A DNA stretch of 59,458 bases from Nitrospira sp. UW-LDO-01 (GCA_002254365.1 NIUT01000074.1:1-59458); one strand, 5' to 3'; shown: positions 34,239 to 43,349, counted from the stretch's first letter. The notes: generated by a model not told the origin, from the letters alone. Numbers and translations: made by a program.

Positions 34239-35423
34239 ATGACACAGCGCGTACTCGTGATCCAATTGGCCAGACTCGGGGATCTCGTTCAAACGAGTCC
34301 CGCTGTCACGGCCTTGAAGGACGCTCACGCGAATTGGACGGTTGATCTTCTGTGCCCTGCACACTTGGAGGACATCGGGCGGGCACTTCCTGGAATTTCT
34401 ACAGTGGTGACATGGGATGGAGCTGGGTGGAAGCAACGTGCGCTCCAGGCTGAGAAAGAATTCCGACCGGAATATCTCGTTGAGGCCGACACCGATATTC
34501 GCGCGATCGTGAAAGAGCCTTATGACTGTGCGTTCGTCCTCAACCAACATCCGCGAGCGATCCTGGCCGGTGCACTCCTGGCACGGGATAGCATGGGAGC
34601 AATTTCAGGAGGTCCGCTCGATCACAAATTATCACCGTGGGCGACCTATGTGCGAAGTGTTGCCAGCGACAAAGGAGACAACCGCGTTCATTTGGCCGAC
34701 GCGTTCTGCGGGATGTGCGGGGTAGCTCCACCGAAAGAGAAGATGCCCCTGCAAGTTCTCTCCGCACCACTTCCCCCCGATCTTGATGCGATCAGGCAAT
34801 CTGATGAAGCGTGGATCGGACTACTTGTGGGTGCGGGAGATTCGGAGCGAGTCATTCCAGCCTCGGTTTTGGTGCAGCTGATCACCGCCTGTCTGAATAG
34901 ACTCCCACACGGTCGAGTCGTGCTCCTTGGGAGTCGGCACGAACAAGAACGGGCTCACTGGATTCAGACGAGGCTTTCTCCGTCCCTGTTAGGCCGTGTG
35001 TGGGACACCATCGGTCGACTATCCTTGTCCGAACTCGCGCTTGTGCTTACCCGCTGTCAGGTTGTCATCGGGGCAGATACCGGGCCGCTTCATCTGGCAG
35101 CCGCTGTAGGGACAAAGGTGATTGGCTGGTACTTTGCTAGAGCGAGACTTCACGAAACGGGGCCCTATGGGCCACACCATTGGGTCTGGCAAGCAACCGG
35201 AGGTGCGGGGCACGCTCAGCCGGTGATCATCCCACATCGTTGGCCGATCGATGAGACGATCGCACTTCTGTCGAGCGACCAGGTCGATTCGGTTCCAGGC
35301 TGGTCACTCTGGGAAAGTCATCGAGATCAGTGGGGGGCCTACTATGTTCAGGCCGGTCAGGAAGCGATCGCTCCACTTCAACGAGAACACGTGTGGACGG
35401 ACTTACATCTCGCTGTGGGGTGA
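34239..35423 (+). CDS. Glycosyltransferase family 9 (heptosyltransferase-like)
   Basis: 394 aa from the ATG 4 bp after the giant GT stop; longer in-frame starts lie inside that gene. GT9 motifs: VLVIQLARLGDLVQTSPAV at the N-terminus, and CQVVIGADTGPLHLAAAVGTKVIG near residue 275, then ETGPYGPHHW. GT9 enzymes add heptose or related sugars from ADP-sugars. Close packing with the GT block argues for flagellin glycan assembly rather than LPS core. Confidence 0.88.
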   Translation: MTQRVLVIQLARLGDLVQTSPAVTALKDAHANWTVDLLCPAHLEDIGRALPGISTVVTWDGAGWKQRALQAEKEFRPEYLVEADTDIRAIVKEPYDCAFVLNQHPRAILAGALLARDSMGAISGGPLDHKLSPWATYVRSVASDKGDNRVHLADAFCGMCGVAPPKEKMPLQVLSAPLPPDLDAIRQSDEAWIGLLVGAGDSERVIPASVLVQLITACLNRLPHGRVVLLGSRHEQERAHWIQTRLSPSLLGRVWDTIGRLSLSELALVLTRCQVVIGADTGPLHLAAAVGTKVIGWYFARARLHETGPYGPHHWVWQATGGAGHAQPVIIPHRWPIDETIALLSSDQVDSVPGWSLWESHRDQWGAYYVQAGQEAIAPLQREHVWTDLHLAVG

Positions 35424-35435
35424 GGGAGGAATGCG

Positions 35436-37253
35436 GTGCAGTATCTGAATTACAACATAGAGAGACTTCGCCAGAACGCTCCGGAACTTGCGGAAGCCGT
35501 GCGGCACAGCGTCGGTGGAGTCTTGACGATCGTTCCTTCGCGAGAGGGTTCTCCTTCTGCTACTCATGAAGGGCAATGGGTCCACAGCGCCTATGATCCA
35601 AAGAAAGAGGCTGGGTCATGGGCGGAGCAGCAGCGCAAGGAATGGAAAACTGAAGAGGTGGCTGTAATTCTTGGGGTTGGCCTCCTCTATCACGTGGAGG
35701 CGCTCGCCCTTGCTCACTCTCCGGATGCCCGAATCGTCGTCGTGGTACCGGATGTGTCCGTGTTGAAAGATGCAATGGGTGCGAGGCCTCTCGGACCGTG
35801 GGTCGATAGGATTCACTGGGTGAACGGGACACCGGAGGAAATGGCCACGCAGTTGACCGCGCAATCCTCCCCGTTGCGGTTCTTAACCTATGGGCCGGCG
35901 GCACGGTTGCATGCGGATGTGCATGAGCGACTGCAGACGAGCCTCAGTCGGCTGATGGCTAGAAAGGCGGGAGGCCAGCTGCATGTGGCGGTGGTCGGCC
36001 CAATCTATGGAGGGTCATTGCCGATTGCTCGCTATGTCGTATCGGCGTTGAATCAGTTGGGACATCGAGTCAGTTGGCTTGATCACCATGTTCATCAAGG
36101 TAGCCATGAGGCGTTCGGATCCTATCGCGAAGCGCGCCATCGCCAGATGCTTCAGAGTCGATTTGCCGATGTGCTCAGCTTGAGCACGATGGCGCATCTG
36201 GCTGAAGATCCACCCGATCTGGTTTTGGCCATTGCCCAAGCTCCGTTGGGTTTGGCGGTGTTGCAACACTTGCGTAAGAAGAAGTTTCTGACCGCCATGT
36301 GGTTTGTGGAGAACTATCGTCATCTGACCTACTGGCAACAGTTGGCGGCGGGATATGACTACTGGTTTGTTATTCAGCAAGGGGGCTGTCTCGATGCGTT
36401 GAAGCGGGCCGGGGCGGCTCACGTGCACTACCTGCCTATGGCGGCAGATCCCACGGTGCATCGACCAATGACTCTGACAGCGGCTGAGCACCGGGAGTTT
36501 GGATCCGACGTCTCGTTTGTCGGGGCTGGTTATGCCAACCGAAGGACACTCTTGCCACAGTGGCTCTCTCACGAGTGGACGATGAAACTGTGGGGGAATG
36601 AATGGGACGGTGCCGCCCCGCTTTCAGGAGTGCTTCAACGCGGCGGTGCCAGGATCGATACAGATACCTGTATGAAGGTGTTCAACGCCACCGCCGTGAA
36701 TTTGAATCTGCATTCATGCTCAGGGACGGGCATGGATCCTCAACCGGACTTTGTGAACCCTCGTACGTTTGAATTGGCGGCCTGCGGCGCGTTTCAGCTC
36801 GTGGATGACAGGACACTTCTTCCCGCTCTGTTTACGTCGGATGAAGTGGAGTCCTTTCGTCGCACCGAAGATGTCCCACCGCTGATCCGGAGATGGCTCA
36901 CGGATGCGGACGGTCGCCGTCGCTATGCTGAAGCGTCGCGTCAACGGGTGTTGCGCGATCATACCTATGGCCACCGTCTACAAGAGCTCCTTGCCACAGT
37001 GGGCCTTTCTCAACCCGATCGCATTGGCTCGATCTTGCGGGGAGACCGGCTCACAGTTGGTCTCAAGGAACGAGCCGTTTCCGTGCCGGAACTGCTTCCC
37101 TTGCTCGATCGTTTTCCAGCTGCGCAACGAGTTGAGTTGAAGGACCTTGCGGCGGATATTCGAGCGCGAGCTTCTGGACGACAACTGGCTCGAGAGGAGT
37201 TGTTGATCCTTATGATGGATAGTTACCGAGCCGAAACGAAAGATCTGGTATGA
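35436..37253 (+). CDS. CgeB-like glycosyltransferase
   Basis: 605 aa from a GTG following GAGGGAGGA; the nearer ATG is out of frame and hits a stop. The C-terminal half contains the CgeB/GT-B pattern: AMWFVENYRHLTYWQQLA, DYWFVIQQGG, SFVGAGYANRRTLLPQWL, KLWGNEW, FNATAVNLNLHS and VNPRTFELAACGAFQLVDDR. The N-terminal 200 residues are a second Rossmann-like unit (VAVILGVGLLYHVEALALA). Such proteins occur beside flagellin genes in many bacteria. Acceptor unknown. Confidence 0.82.
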   Translation: MQYLNYNIERLRQNAPELAEAVRHSVGGVLTIVPSREGSPSATHEGQWVHSAYDPKKEAGSWAEQQRKEWKTEEVAVILGVGLLYHVEALALAHSPDARIVVVVPDVSVLKDAMGARPLGPWVDRIHWVNGTPEEMATQLTAQSSPLRFLTYGPAARLHADVHERLQTSLSRLMARKAGGQLHVAVVGPIYGGSLPIARYVVSALNQLGHRVSWLDHHVHQGSHEAFGSYREARHRQMLQSRFADVLSLSTMAHLAEDPPDLVLAIAQAPLGLAVLQHLRKKKFLTAMWFVENYRHLTYWQQLAAGYDYWFVIQQGGCLDALKRAGAAHVHYLPMAADPTVHRPMTLTAAEHREFGSDVSFVGAGYANRRTLLPQWLSHEWTMKLWGNEWDGAAPLSGVLQRGGARIDTDTCMKVFNATAVNLNLHSCSGTGMDPQPDFVNPRTFELAACGAFQLVDDRTLLPALFTSDEVESFRRTEDVPPLIRRWLTDADGRRRYAEASRQRVLRDHTYGHRLQELLATVGLSQPDRIGSILRGDRLTVGLKERAVSVPELLPLLDRFPAAQRVELKDLAADIRARASGRQLAREELLILMMDSYRAETKDLV

Positions 37254-37264
37254 CCAAGAGTTTG

Positions 37265-37320
37265 AAGGTGCTCATTTTCGTTTCACATTGAACCTAAAAC
37301 TTAAAACTTGAAACAGCGCC
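37265..37320. repeat. TTTCAC/AACTTGAAAC-type degenerate repeat
   Basis: The gap between the CgeB-like and GT9 genes contains GTTTCAC, then AAAACTTAAAACTTGAAAC. The same vocabulary fills the gaps at 43195-43258, 48424-48480, 50838-50920 and 53112-53150. Confidence 0.5.
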
Positions 37321-37339
37321 ATACTGTTGGAGTGCAAGC

Positions 37340-39013
37340 GTGAAGCAGGTATTGATTTTGAATATTACCCGGATGGGCGATCTCGTTCAGATGGGCGCAT
37401 TGTTGAATCGACTCCATGAAGAATGGCCTGGAGTTGCCGTTGATCTTGTGGTGGATCGCCGGTTCGCACCCGTCGCATCATTGCTGATGGGCTTACGCGA
37501 GGTGATTGCCTTAGATTTTCACGCGCTCATCAATGAGAGCCGTGCGCTCGTGAAGGATGTGGTGGCGCTGTACGAAGACGTGGCGGGCTGGGCGAAGCCA
37601 TTGGTGGAGCGGCGGTATGATCGCGTGATCAATCTCACTTTTAGTAAGCCGAGCGCGCTCTTGGCTGGCTTCATGGGAGCGCCTGATATTCGAGGAGTGC
37701 AAAGCGCCTGGGATGGGGGGCTTGTGATTGAGAATCCTTGGATGGCGTATTTCTCCGATTTTCACCAGTTTCGCCGACTGAATCGCTTCAACCTTGTCGA
37801 TATCTATGCACTTGGAGGAAGCCGCCCAGGGACATTTTGCCCGCTCCGACTCTCTCTTTCTCGTGAGGATCACACGTGGGCGCGAGAAGCCCTGACAGGG
37901 GTGACGGGGTGGATTGCCGTACAGGCCGGGGCGAGCGACAGTATGAAGGCCTGGCGCCCACATCTGTTTGGTCTCGCCTTGGCGAAGGTGAGTAAACAAT
38001 GGCGAGGCGGCATGCTCTTTATCGGAGGCCGAGAAGAGGAAGCAACTATCGCAGAAGTCGTACAGGTCTATCGAGAAGCCGGAGGGAAGAGCCCGGTCAA
38101 GAATTTTGCTGGCCGCACGACATTGAACCAACTCGCTGGTTTGCTGGCGGAATGTCGATTATTGCTGACCAACGATACGGGACCGATGCATATCGGGGTG
38201 GCGGTCGGCACATCGGTGATCGATCTTTCGGTGGGACATGTCGATTTTCAGGAAACTGGTCCCTATGGGTCTGGTCATTGGGTAGTTCAACCGGAGTTGG
38301 ACTGTGCTCCCTGCGGGTTCGACCAAGTCTGTGGCCATCATGCGTGCAAGGATCGCATCTCACCGGATCTTGTGGCTGATCTCATGTGCCATATGTTGGA
38401 TATTGGATCGTGTCCATCACAGGGATTCGGGGCACGTCTCTACGAGTCCGGAGTGGATGAGGATGGGCTGGGTACCTTTCGCTTAAAGGTAGGAACAGAG
38501 TCTCCTATCACGGCGTGGTATGCAGCATTCTGGCGTCACTACTGGTATGAAGCCCATACTGGATCGCGGAGCCGAGTTTCTCTTCCCGAGGGCCCGCCTC
38601 CCGATGCATCGGAAGTGAATGTCCAGCTGCGGGCCCTGCGCCCTCTTCTGGAGCTAGCCTGTAAAAGAGCTGATGAGATTGCGCGCCTGGCTCGTCGAGC
38701 ATCGGTAGATATTCCGCAGCTGAAACGGCTTCAGCAAGAGCAACGAGCTGATCAGGAGCGGTTGCTTTGCATGGGCATGACCGCCGAGGCGCTGGCTCCC
38801 CTTGCGGCTGCCTTCGGGCGTCAAGTGCGGAACGACAACCTCATCGGGTTGGACCGACTTGCGAGGCATCAGGCTGCTGCCTATCACACATGGCTGAGAC
38901 GTCTGGTAGAGGTTGAGCGATGTTTGATTGGCACATCCTCCAGTGATCGGTCTATCACACCTGGTCATAGGAGAAAGCTAACCGTGGTTGGGTCGGAACG
39001 GCACGCGGCATGA
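37340..39013 (+). CDS. Glycosyltransferase family 9 with helical C-terminal extension
   Basis: 557 aa from a GTG; the gap upstream is repeat-filled and its ribosome site (GGAGTGCAAGC) modest. N-terminal VLILNITRMGDLVQMGALL, NLTFSKPSALLAGFMG, then LLLTNDTGPMHIGVAVGTSV and the Cys-rich DCAPCGFDQVCGHHACKD are GT9 features. The last 170 residues are helical and not part of the GT9 fold; they may bind the flagellin or a partner. Third sugar transferase in the row upstream of fliC. Confidence 0.85.
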   Translation: MKQVLILNITRMGDLVQMGALLNRLHEEWPGVAVDLVVDRRFAPVASLLMGLREVIALDFHALINESRALVKDVVALYEDVAGWAKPLVERRYDRVINLTFSKPSALLAGFMGAPDIRGVQSAWDGGLVIENPWMAYFSDFHQFRRLNRFNLVDIYALGGSRPGTFCPLRLSLSREDHTWAREALTGVTGWIAVQAGASDSMKAWRPHLFGLALAKVSKQWRGGMLFIGGREEEATIAEVVQVYREAGGKSPVKNFAGRTTLNQLAGLLAECRLLLTNDTGPMHIGVAVGTSVIDLSVGHVDFQETGPYGSGHWVVQPELDCAPCGFDQVCGHHACKDRISPDLVADLMCHMLDIGSCPSQGFGARLYESGVDEDGLGTFRLKVGTESPITAWYAAFWRHYWYEAHTGSRSRVSLPEGPPPDASEVNVQLRALRPLLELACKRADEIARLARRASVDIPQLKRLQQEQRADQERLLCMGMTAEALAPLAAAFGRQVRNDNLIGLDRLARHQAAAYHTWLRRLVEVERCLIGTSSSDRSITPGHRRKLTVVGSERHAA

Positions 39014-39041
39014 ACCGGATGATTGATGGGGGAGAGAAGAC

Positions 39042-39569
39042 ATGAACATTCAATTGGATGGGGAGCAATGGCAAGCTGGAAGTGCTGCGACGCTCGGTGA
39101 CATTCTTGTCGATCTGAGTGAACGGGCGCATGCTCGGTCTCGAATCGTGACGACTGTCACGCTGGACAGTCGTCGGATTACGGATCGGGATCTCGATCCA
39201 CAGCTACTCCAGCAACCTTCTGCTCACTACCGCGAGTTGGTCGCGACCTCAGCGACGCAGCAGGAGATTATTGAGTCTGCACGCGGTGCGATAGAGCGGT
39301 ATCGTAGTTTGGTCGTGGCCGAAGGCACCTCGCTGGCTAATCAGTTCCGGATGGGTGGACAAGATCTGTCCTCATTCGACGTGTGGCTTGGGAAAGTAGC
39401 GGATGCGGTCGAGATCATCGAGAATGGGCAGAAACAGCTTGGAAGAGAGTCTCCTGGGCAGGTCATCGCGGGATGGATTGAAGAGCTTCTGGCTGCAAGG
39501 CGTATTCACGATACGGTGAGGATGGCGGATCTCTTGGAATACGAGATCCTTCCAAGGATTGCCGCCTGA
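39042..39569 (+). CDS. Unknown protein upstream of flagellin
   Basis: 175 aa, starting MNIQLDGEQWQAGSAATLGD. The first 50 residues look like a small beta-grasp (ubiquitin/ThiS-type) strand pattern, and the rest is helical (QQEIIESARGAIERYRSLVV, GQVIAGWIEELLAARR). No signal peptide or recognised family. GGGGGAGAGAAGAC precedes the ATG. It ends the glycosyltransferase row and lies 190 bp before fliC, so it may help flagellin modification or export. That is context only. Confidence 0.7.
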   Translation: MNIQLDGEQWQAGSAATLGDILVDLSERAHARSRIVTTVTLDSRRITDRDLDPQLLQQPSAHYRELVATSATQQEIIESARGAIERYRSLVVAEGTSLANQFRMGGQDLSSFDVWLGKVADAVEIIENGQKQLGRESPGQVIAGWIEELLAARRIHDTVRMADLLEYEILPRIAA

Positions 39570-39636
39570 CTCTGTGATGTTCATTCGTTCCCATTCTAGC
39601 GAAGTAGCCTTCATCTCTGCGATTTCCTTTAGAAGC

Positions 39637-39663
39637 TCAAGTCCCAGGTGGATCGGCCGATAA
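39637..39663 (+). promoter_or_regulatory. Sigma-28 promoter of fliC
   Basis: TCAAGTCC, 11 nt, GCCGATAA; the -10 box is perfect. It leaves a leader of about 90 nt before the fliC ATG. Confidence 0.75.
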
Positions 39664-39670
39664 GACAGGC

Positions 39671-39761
39671 ACGCCACGTACGAGGCGTGATGAACCTAAG
39701 CCTCTACACGGATGTCGGAGGCAAACAAGCGGTCTTGTCTTAGTTTCAAGGAGGAAGGGCA
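39671..39761 (+). promoter_or_regulatory. fliC leader with hairpin and GGA motifs (candidate CsrA target)
   Basis: A CACGCC/GGCGTG hairpin (about 39670-39686) is followed by ACGGATGTCGGAGG with two GGA motifs (39710, 39717). The small stem ACAAG-CGGT-CTTGT comes next, then the ribosome site AAGGAGGAAGGG with two more GGA. CsrA binds GGA motifs overlapping ribosome sites, and csrA-fliW are in this window. Confidence 0.45.
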
Positions 39762-40589
39762 ATGGCTCTTATCGTTAACAACAATCCTGCATCCATTGCG
39801 GCTCAGCGGAACCTCTCGATTAACACGCTCAGCTTGAACCGTTCGGTTGAGCATTTATCATCCGGTCTTCGAATCACACGCGCTGCGGATGATGCCGCTG
39901 GTCTTGGACTGTCGGAGTCCTTGAGGGCGCAGATCCGTAGTATCAACCAGGCGACGCGTAATGCCAATGATGGCATTAGTTTGACGCAGATCGCCGACGG
40001 GGCGGCTGCGACCATTGGTTCGCTGTTGGCACGGCTTCGCGAGCTGTCGTCCCAGTCCGCGAGCGGCACGGTGGGTAATACTGAGCGCTCCTACATTGAC
40101 CAGGAGTTTCTCGCGCTGCGTTCAGAAATTGATCGTATCGCTCAGGTGACCGAATTCAACGGTCAGGCACTGACAAGTGGTTCATCGATCAGCTTCTCCA
40201 TCGCGATCGGGTTCCGGAGCGGAGCGGGGAACACGCTGAGCTTGGACCTCAATGATATCCAGGTCAGCTCGCTGGGCCTGAACTCGGTGAATGTGTCCAC
40301 CGCAGCCAATGCTACAAGCGCATTGGCCAATATCGATAATGCGATCAGCGCCATTGCAACGGCACGAGCCGAATACGGTTCGATTCAGAACCGGTTCGAG
40401 GCGACAATTGCCAATCTGCAGGTGACGAGTGAGAATCTTACCTCTGCAGAATCACGGATCCGCGATGCGGACATCGCGCTTGAGACGTCCATCTTCACCA
40501 AGAATCAGATCTTGGTGCAGGCCGGTATCGCAACGTTGGCGCAGGCCAACACGCTACCGCAACAAGCGCTGGCGTTACTCAGAGGATAA
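39762..40589 (+). CDS. fliC: Flagellin FliC, short form
   Basis: 275 aa. It consists almost only of the conserved D0/D1 ends: N-terminal MALIVNNNPASIAAQRNLSI, LSSGLRITRAADDAAGLGLS, C-terminal SRIRDADIALETSIFTKNQI and QANTLPQQALALLRG. The variable D2/D3 region is nearly absent. Ser/Thr-rich surface stretches (SSQSASGTVGNTERS and TSGSSISFS) are possible glycan sites. Strong ribosome site AAGGAGGAAGGG. Its sigma-28 promoter and likely CsrA/FliW control fit a late gene. Confidence 0.96.
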   Translation: MALIVNNNPASIAAQRNLSINTLSLNRSVEHLSSGLRITRAADDAAGLGLSESLRAQIRSINQATRNANDGISLTQIADGAAATIGSLLARLRELSSQSASGTVGNTERSYIDQEFLALRSEIDRIAQVTEFNGQALTSGSSISFSIAIGFRSGAGNTLSLDLNDIQVSSLGLNSVNVSTAANATSALANIDNAISAIATARAEYGSIQNRFEATIANLQVTSENLTSAESRIRDADIALETSIFTKNQILVQAGIATLAQANTLPQQALALLRG

Positions 40590-40599
40590 TGGCGGCACA

Positions 40600-40645
40600 C
40601 CGTTCACCGCCCCTCTCCTAAACCGGAGAGGGGCCCGGTGAACGG
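40600..40645 (+). terminator. Long hairpin between fliC and flaG
   Basis: CCGTTCACC-G-CCCCTCTCC, loop TAAACC, GGAGAGGGG-CCC-GGTGAACGG: two 9-bp stems separated by a small internal loop. It starts 11 bp after the fliC stop. There is no U tract, so it probably stabilises the fliC mRNA 3' end or attenuates read-through to flaG-fliD rather than fully terminating. Confidence 0.65.
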
Positions 40646-40663
40646 AATGAGATAGGGGGCATT

Positions 40664-41014
40664 ATGATCACCAATGTAACATCGAAGGTGGATCTCCCGG
40701 CCGCTGCCAATAACAAGAGTCAGCCCGCTGTTCCTCCCAGGGCGAATCCTGTGGAAGAGCATGCTGACTTTTCGTTCGCCTCTCCCACGGATCGGGTAGC
40801 GCTTGAGCAAGCCGTGAGTAAAGTGAAGGAAGCGTTCCAGCAATCGGGCTCACAACTACAGATCGAAGTCGATCCTGACCTCGAACGAGTCATCGTCAAA
40901 ATTCTCAACGGGGATTCCGGGGAAGTGATTCGACAGATTCCCCCTAAAGAAGTGATCGACTTGGCCAAGAATCTTCCGGGGGCAAAGGGGCTGCTGTTCG
41001 AAGAACATGTCTAA
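40664..41014 (+). CDS. flaG: FlaG-family protein
   Basis: 116 aa. The disordered Pro/Ala-rich first half is followed by the FlaG fold: ALEQAVSKVKEAFQQSGSQL, IEVDPDLERVIVKILNGDSG and EVIRQIPPKEVIDLAKNL. FlaG influences filament length and sits between fliC and fliD in many genomes, as here. GATAGGGGGCATT precedes the ATG. Confidence 0.9.
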   Translation: MITNVTSKVDLPAAANNKSQPAVPPRANPVEEHADFSFASPTDRVALEQAVSKVKEAFQQSGSQLQIEVDPDLERVIVKILNGDSGEVIRQIPPKEVIDLAKNLPGAKGLLFEEHV

Positions 41015-41035
41015 CGTGGCACACAAGGATGTGGC

Positions 41036-42436
41036 ATGCCGACGATAAGTTTCGGTGGACTCGGAAACGGACTGGACTTCGGACAGGTCGTCGATCAACT
41101 GGTCAAGGTTGCGAATCTGCCGGTTGATCGACTGACCAAAAAGAAAGCCGATCTCAACAGCAAGTTCACGGACCTCACCACCGTGAGCACGAAAGTGGCA
41201 GCGTTGCAGGGCGCCGCTCAGGCGCTACGGCTTTCAACCTCTTTTGATCGTACGACGGCATCCGTGACTGACACCTCGGTCCTGTCCGTATCGGCCTCGT
41301 CTTCCTCAACTTCGGGAACCTATAGCGTCCGAGTCCTTCAGCTGGCCCAAGCCCATCAAGTTGTCAGTAAGGCTGCCAAGGCCGTCTCGTCAGAAACTTC
41401 GGATATCGTGAGTGGTGGGTCGGCCACCTTCACGTTCAAGGTGGGAACCGGTGCGAATCAGACAGTGACGCTCGGCGAGACGGGGACATTGACCGACTTG
41501 CGGGATCAAATTAATAACTTGGGAGCCGGTGTCACGGCTTCTCTCATCAATACGGGTACAGAGGTAGCACCATCCTATCGATTGGCCCTGTCCTCGAGCA
41601 ATACCGGCAGTGCGAATGCGATCACCCTTGTGGCGGATGGAACAGATTTGGATCTCCTGAACGGAACTGGGACCGGCGGCATCGATACCCTTGCGGCAGC
41701 GCAAAATTCCCAAATTCAGATCGGTGATCAGGCATTGAATCCGTTGACGGTTGAACGGAGTTCCAACACCGTGTCTGATGCGATCTCCGGTGTGACGCTG
41801 ACGCTGACGAAGACCACGGGAACTGGGACCGTCCAAGTCAGCCTCTCGCAAGATGTGGAGGCTGTAAAGACGAACATTAAGGCGGTGGCGACTGCGTACA
41901 ACGAAGTCGTGAAGTTCATTAACGAGCGAAATACCTATGACGTGACGACGAAGCAGGGAGGCGTCTTCTTTAACGAAGCCGCAGCGAAAGCGACCCTATC
42001 ACAGCTTCGAACCGCATTCTCGTCCTCGGTGAGCGGGGCTACGGTATTTTCAAGCGTCGGGCAAATCGGGTTCAAGACCGAACGTGACGGCACGATTACG
42101 GTTGACGAGGGACAACTGTCCACGGCATTGAATACGAACTATAGCGGAGTCAAAGCGTTGTTTAGTAACCAGGGCGCGGTGACCGGTCTGGCGCAGACTA
42201 TTGTGACCGCGGTGGATACGCTCAATGACATCACCGGAGGTGCCCTGACGCTCCGCAAGAAGGGTCTTACGAATGAGATCGATCGAGTTGGTAACGATAT
42301 TACCAGACAAGAGGATTCGGTGAGTCGGTATGAGGAGCGGCTTCGTCGGCAGTTTGCCGCTCTCGACGGACTGTTACGTCAACTTGAAGGACAAAGTGGA
42401 TTTCTCCAGGCCCAGTCGACGCAGAGGCAACAATAA
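41036..42436 (+). CDS. fliD: Filament cap protein FliD
   Basis: 466 aa. The N-terminal ISFGGLGNGLDFGQVVDQLV and C-terminal EDSVSRYEERLRRQFAALDG coiled coil are the FliD ends. Between them lie the domains ASSSSTSGTYSVRVLQLAQA and SQDVEAVKTNIKAVATAYNEV. FliD caps the growing filament and lets flagellin polymerise. 21 bp after flaG, 18 bp before fliS. Confidence 0.95.
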   Translation: MPTISFGGLGNGLDFGQVVDQLVKVANLPVDRLTKKKADLNSKFTDLTTVSTKVAALQGAAQALRLSTSFDRTTASVTDTSVLSVSASSSSTSGTYSVRVLQLAQAHQVVSKAAKAVSSETSDIVSGGSATFTFKVGTGANQTVTLGETGTLTDLRDQINNLGAGVTASLINTGTEVAPSYRLALSSSNTGSANAITLVADGTDLDLLNGTGTGGIDTLAAAQNSQIQIGDQALNPLTVERSSNTVSDAISGVTLTLTKTTGTGTVQVSLSQDVEAVKTNIKAVATAYNEVVKFINERNTYDVTTKQGGVFFNEAAAKATLSQLRTAFSSSVSGATVFSSVGQIGFKTERDGTITVDEGQLSTALNTNYSGVKALFSNQGAVTGLAQTIVTAVDTLNDITGGALTLRKKGLTNEIDRVGNDITRQEDSVSRYEERLRRQFAALDGLLRQLEGQSGFLQAQSTQRQQ

Positions 42437-42454
42437 GGACGAGGGACAGAGCCC

Positions 42455-42850
42455 ATGATGATGCAGTATGCCCGTCAATATGAACAGACTCAGGTGGTGA
42501 CATCGTCCGGTGTTCAGCTGGTCGTCCTGCTCTACGATGCGGCGATTCAGTCCATGGAGATGGCACGACGAGAAATCCAAGAGAAGAATGTCCGGGAGAA
42601 AGCGCGACATCTGGGGCGTGCTATTGCCATCATCGGTGAACTCAATAGCGTACTCGACCTTGAACAGGGAGGAGAAATTGCGCGGTCACTGCGACGGCTG
42701 TACGATTACATGCTGATCGAATTGGTCGAGGCCAATGCACGCAATAATGAGCAAAAATTAGAGAGCCCACTGCGTTGCCTGAGCACGCTCCGGGAAGCAT
42801 GGCGCGAGGTGGCCAGCCAGCAACAGCCTCGTTTGGTCGGTACTCGATGA
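42455..42850 (+). CDS. fliS: Flagellin export chaperone FliS
   Basis: 131 aa, helical. QVVTSSGVQLVVLLYDAAIQ near the N-terminus is the FliS signature, followed by KARHLGRAIAIIGELNSVLD and GGEIARSLRRLYDYMLIELV. FliS binds flagellin in the cytoplasm and prevents premature polymerisation. Its TGA overlaps the ATG of the FliT-like gene. Confidence 0.94.
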   Translation: MMMQYARQYEQTQVVTSSGVQLVVLLYDAAIQSMEMARREIQEKNVREKARHLGRAIAIIGELNSVLDLEQGGEIARSLRRLYDYMLIELVEANARNNEQKLESPLRCLSTLREAWREVASQQQPRLVGTR

Positions 42851-43173
42851 GTACGCCAGTGAGCGGACGCCAAGCCGAGATCGTGCGATTGACCAAGGCG
42901 GCAGGTGAGGCGGCTCAGCAGGGGCGATGGGATCAGGTCATTCAGTGCTACAGCGAACGAGGCCTACTCCTAGCCACGATCTCTGATTCGGGGCTCCCTA
43001 CCGATGAGCTGCTGAGGATGGATGACGAACTGCGTGACCGCATCCATACTGCTCAAACCCTGTTGGAACATCTATTAGCCGAGGCGCAAACGACAAAACG
43101 GCAGCTGCAAGGATTACGTCGGCGTCTCGCTGTCCAGTCATCACAACCCGAAGCTGTGTCCATCGAAGCGTAA
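42847..43173 (+). CDS. fliT: FliT-like flagellar chaperone
   Basis: 108 aa from the ATG that overlaps the fliS stop (ATGA). All helical, with a conserved-looking core WDQVIQCYSERGLLLATISD and ELRDRIHTAQTLLEHLLAEA. FliT proteins chaperone FliD. Sequence similarity in the family is weak, so the call depends on size, helicity and the fliD-fliS-fliT order. Confidence 0.7.
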   Translation: MSTPVSGRQAEIVRLTKAAGEAAQQGRWDQVIQCYSERGLLLATISDSGLPTDELLRMDDELRDRIHTAQTLLEHLLAEAQTTKRQLQGLRRRLAVQSSQPEAVSIEA

Positions 43174-43194
43174 TTCGTATTTTGTAAAGCGTAT

Positions 43195-43258
43195 CACGTT
43201 CCGGATTCAGCCATGTCACCCTTCACGTTTCACATACAACGTTTCACGCTTCCCAAAC
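43195..43258. repeat. TTTCAC-type degenerate repeat
   Basis: CCTTCACGTTTCACATACAA followed by CGTTTCACGCTTCCC in the fliT-PilZ gap. The rest of this 176-bp gap shows no promoter that fits the sigma-28 set. Confidence 0.5.
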
Positions 43259-43349
43259 GACGCGTAGTGGGACAGTGGCCCAGTGACGGTCGTCGGAGAA
43301 GGGCCTGGAAATAATACGGGTCAGCATGAGGACGAGGGGTATTTGAATC

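Noticed and set aside
34239-39013. LPS core biosynthesis by the two GT9 genes
   Set aside because: They are sandwiched between a giant GT and flagellin, with no Lpx or Waa genes; flagellin glycosylation fits the context better, though it is not proven.
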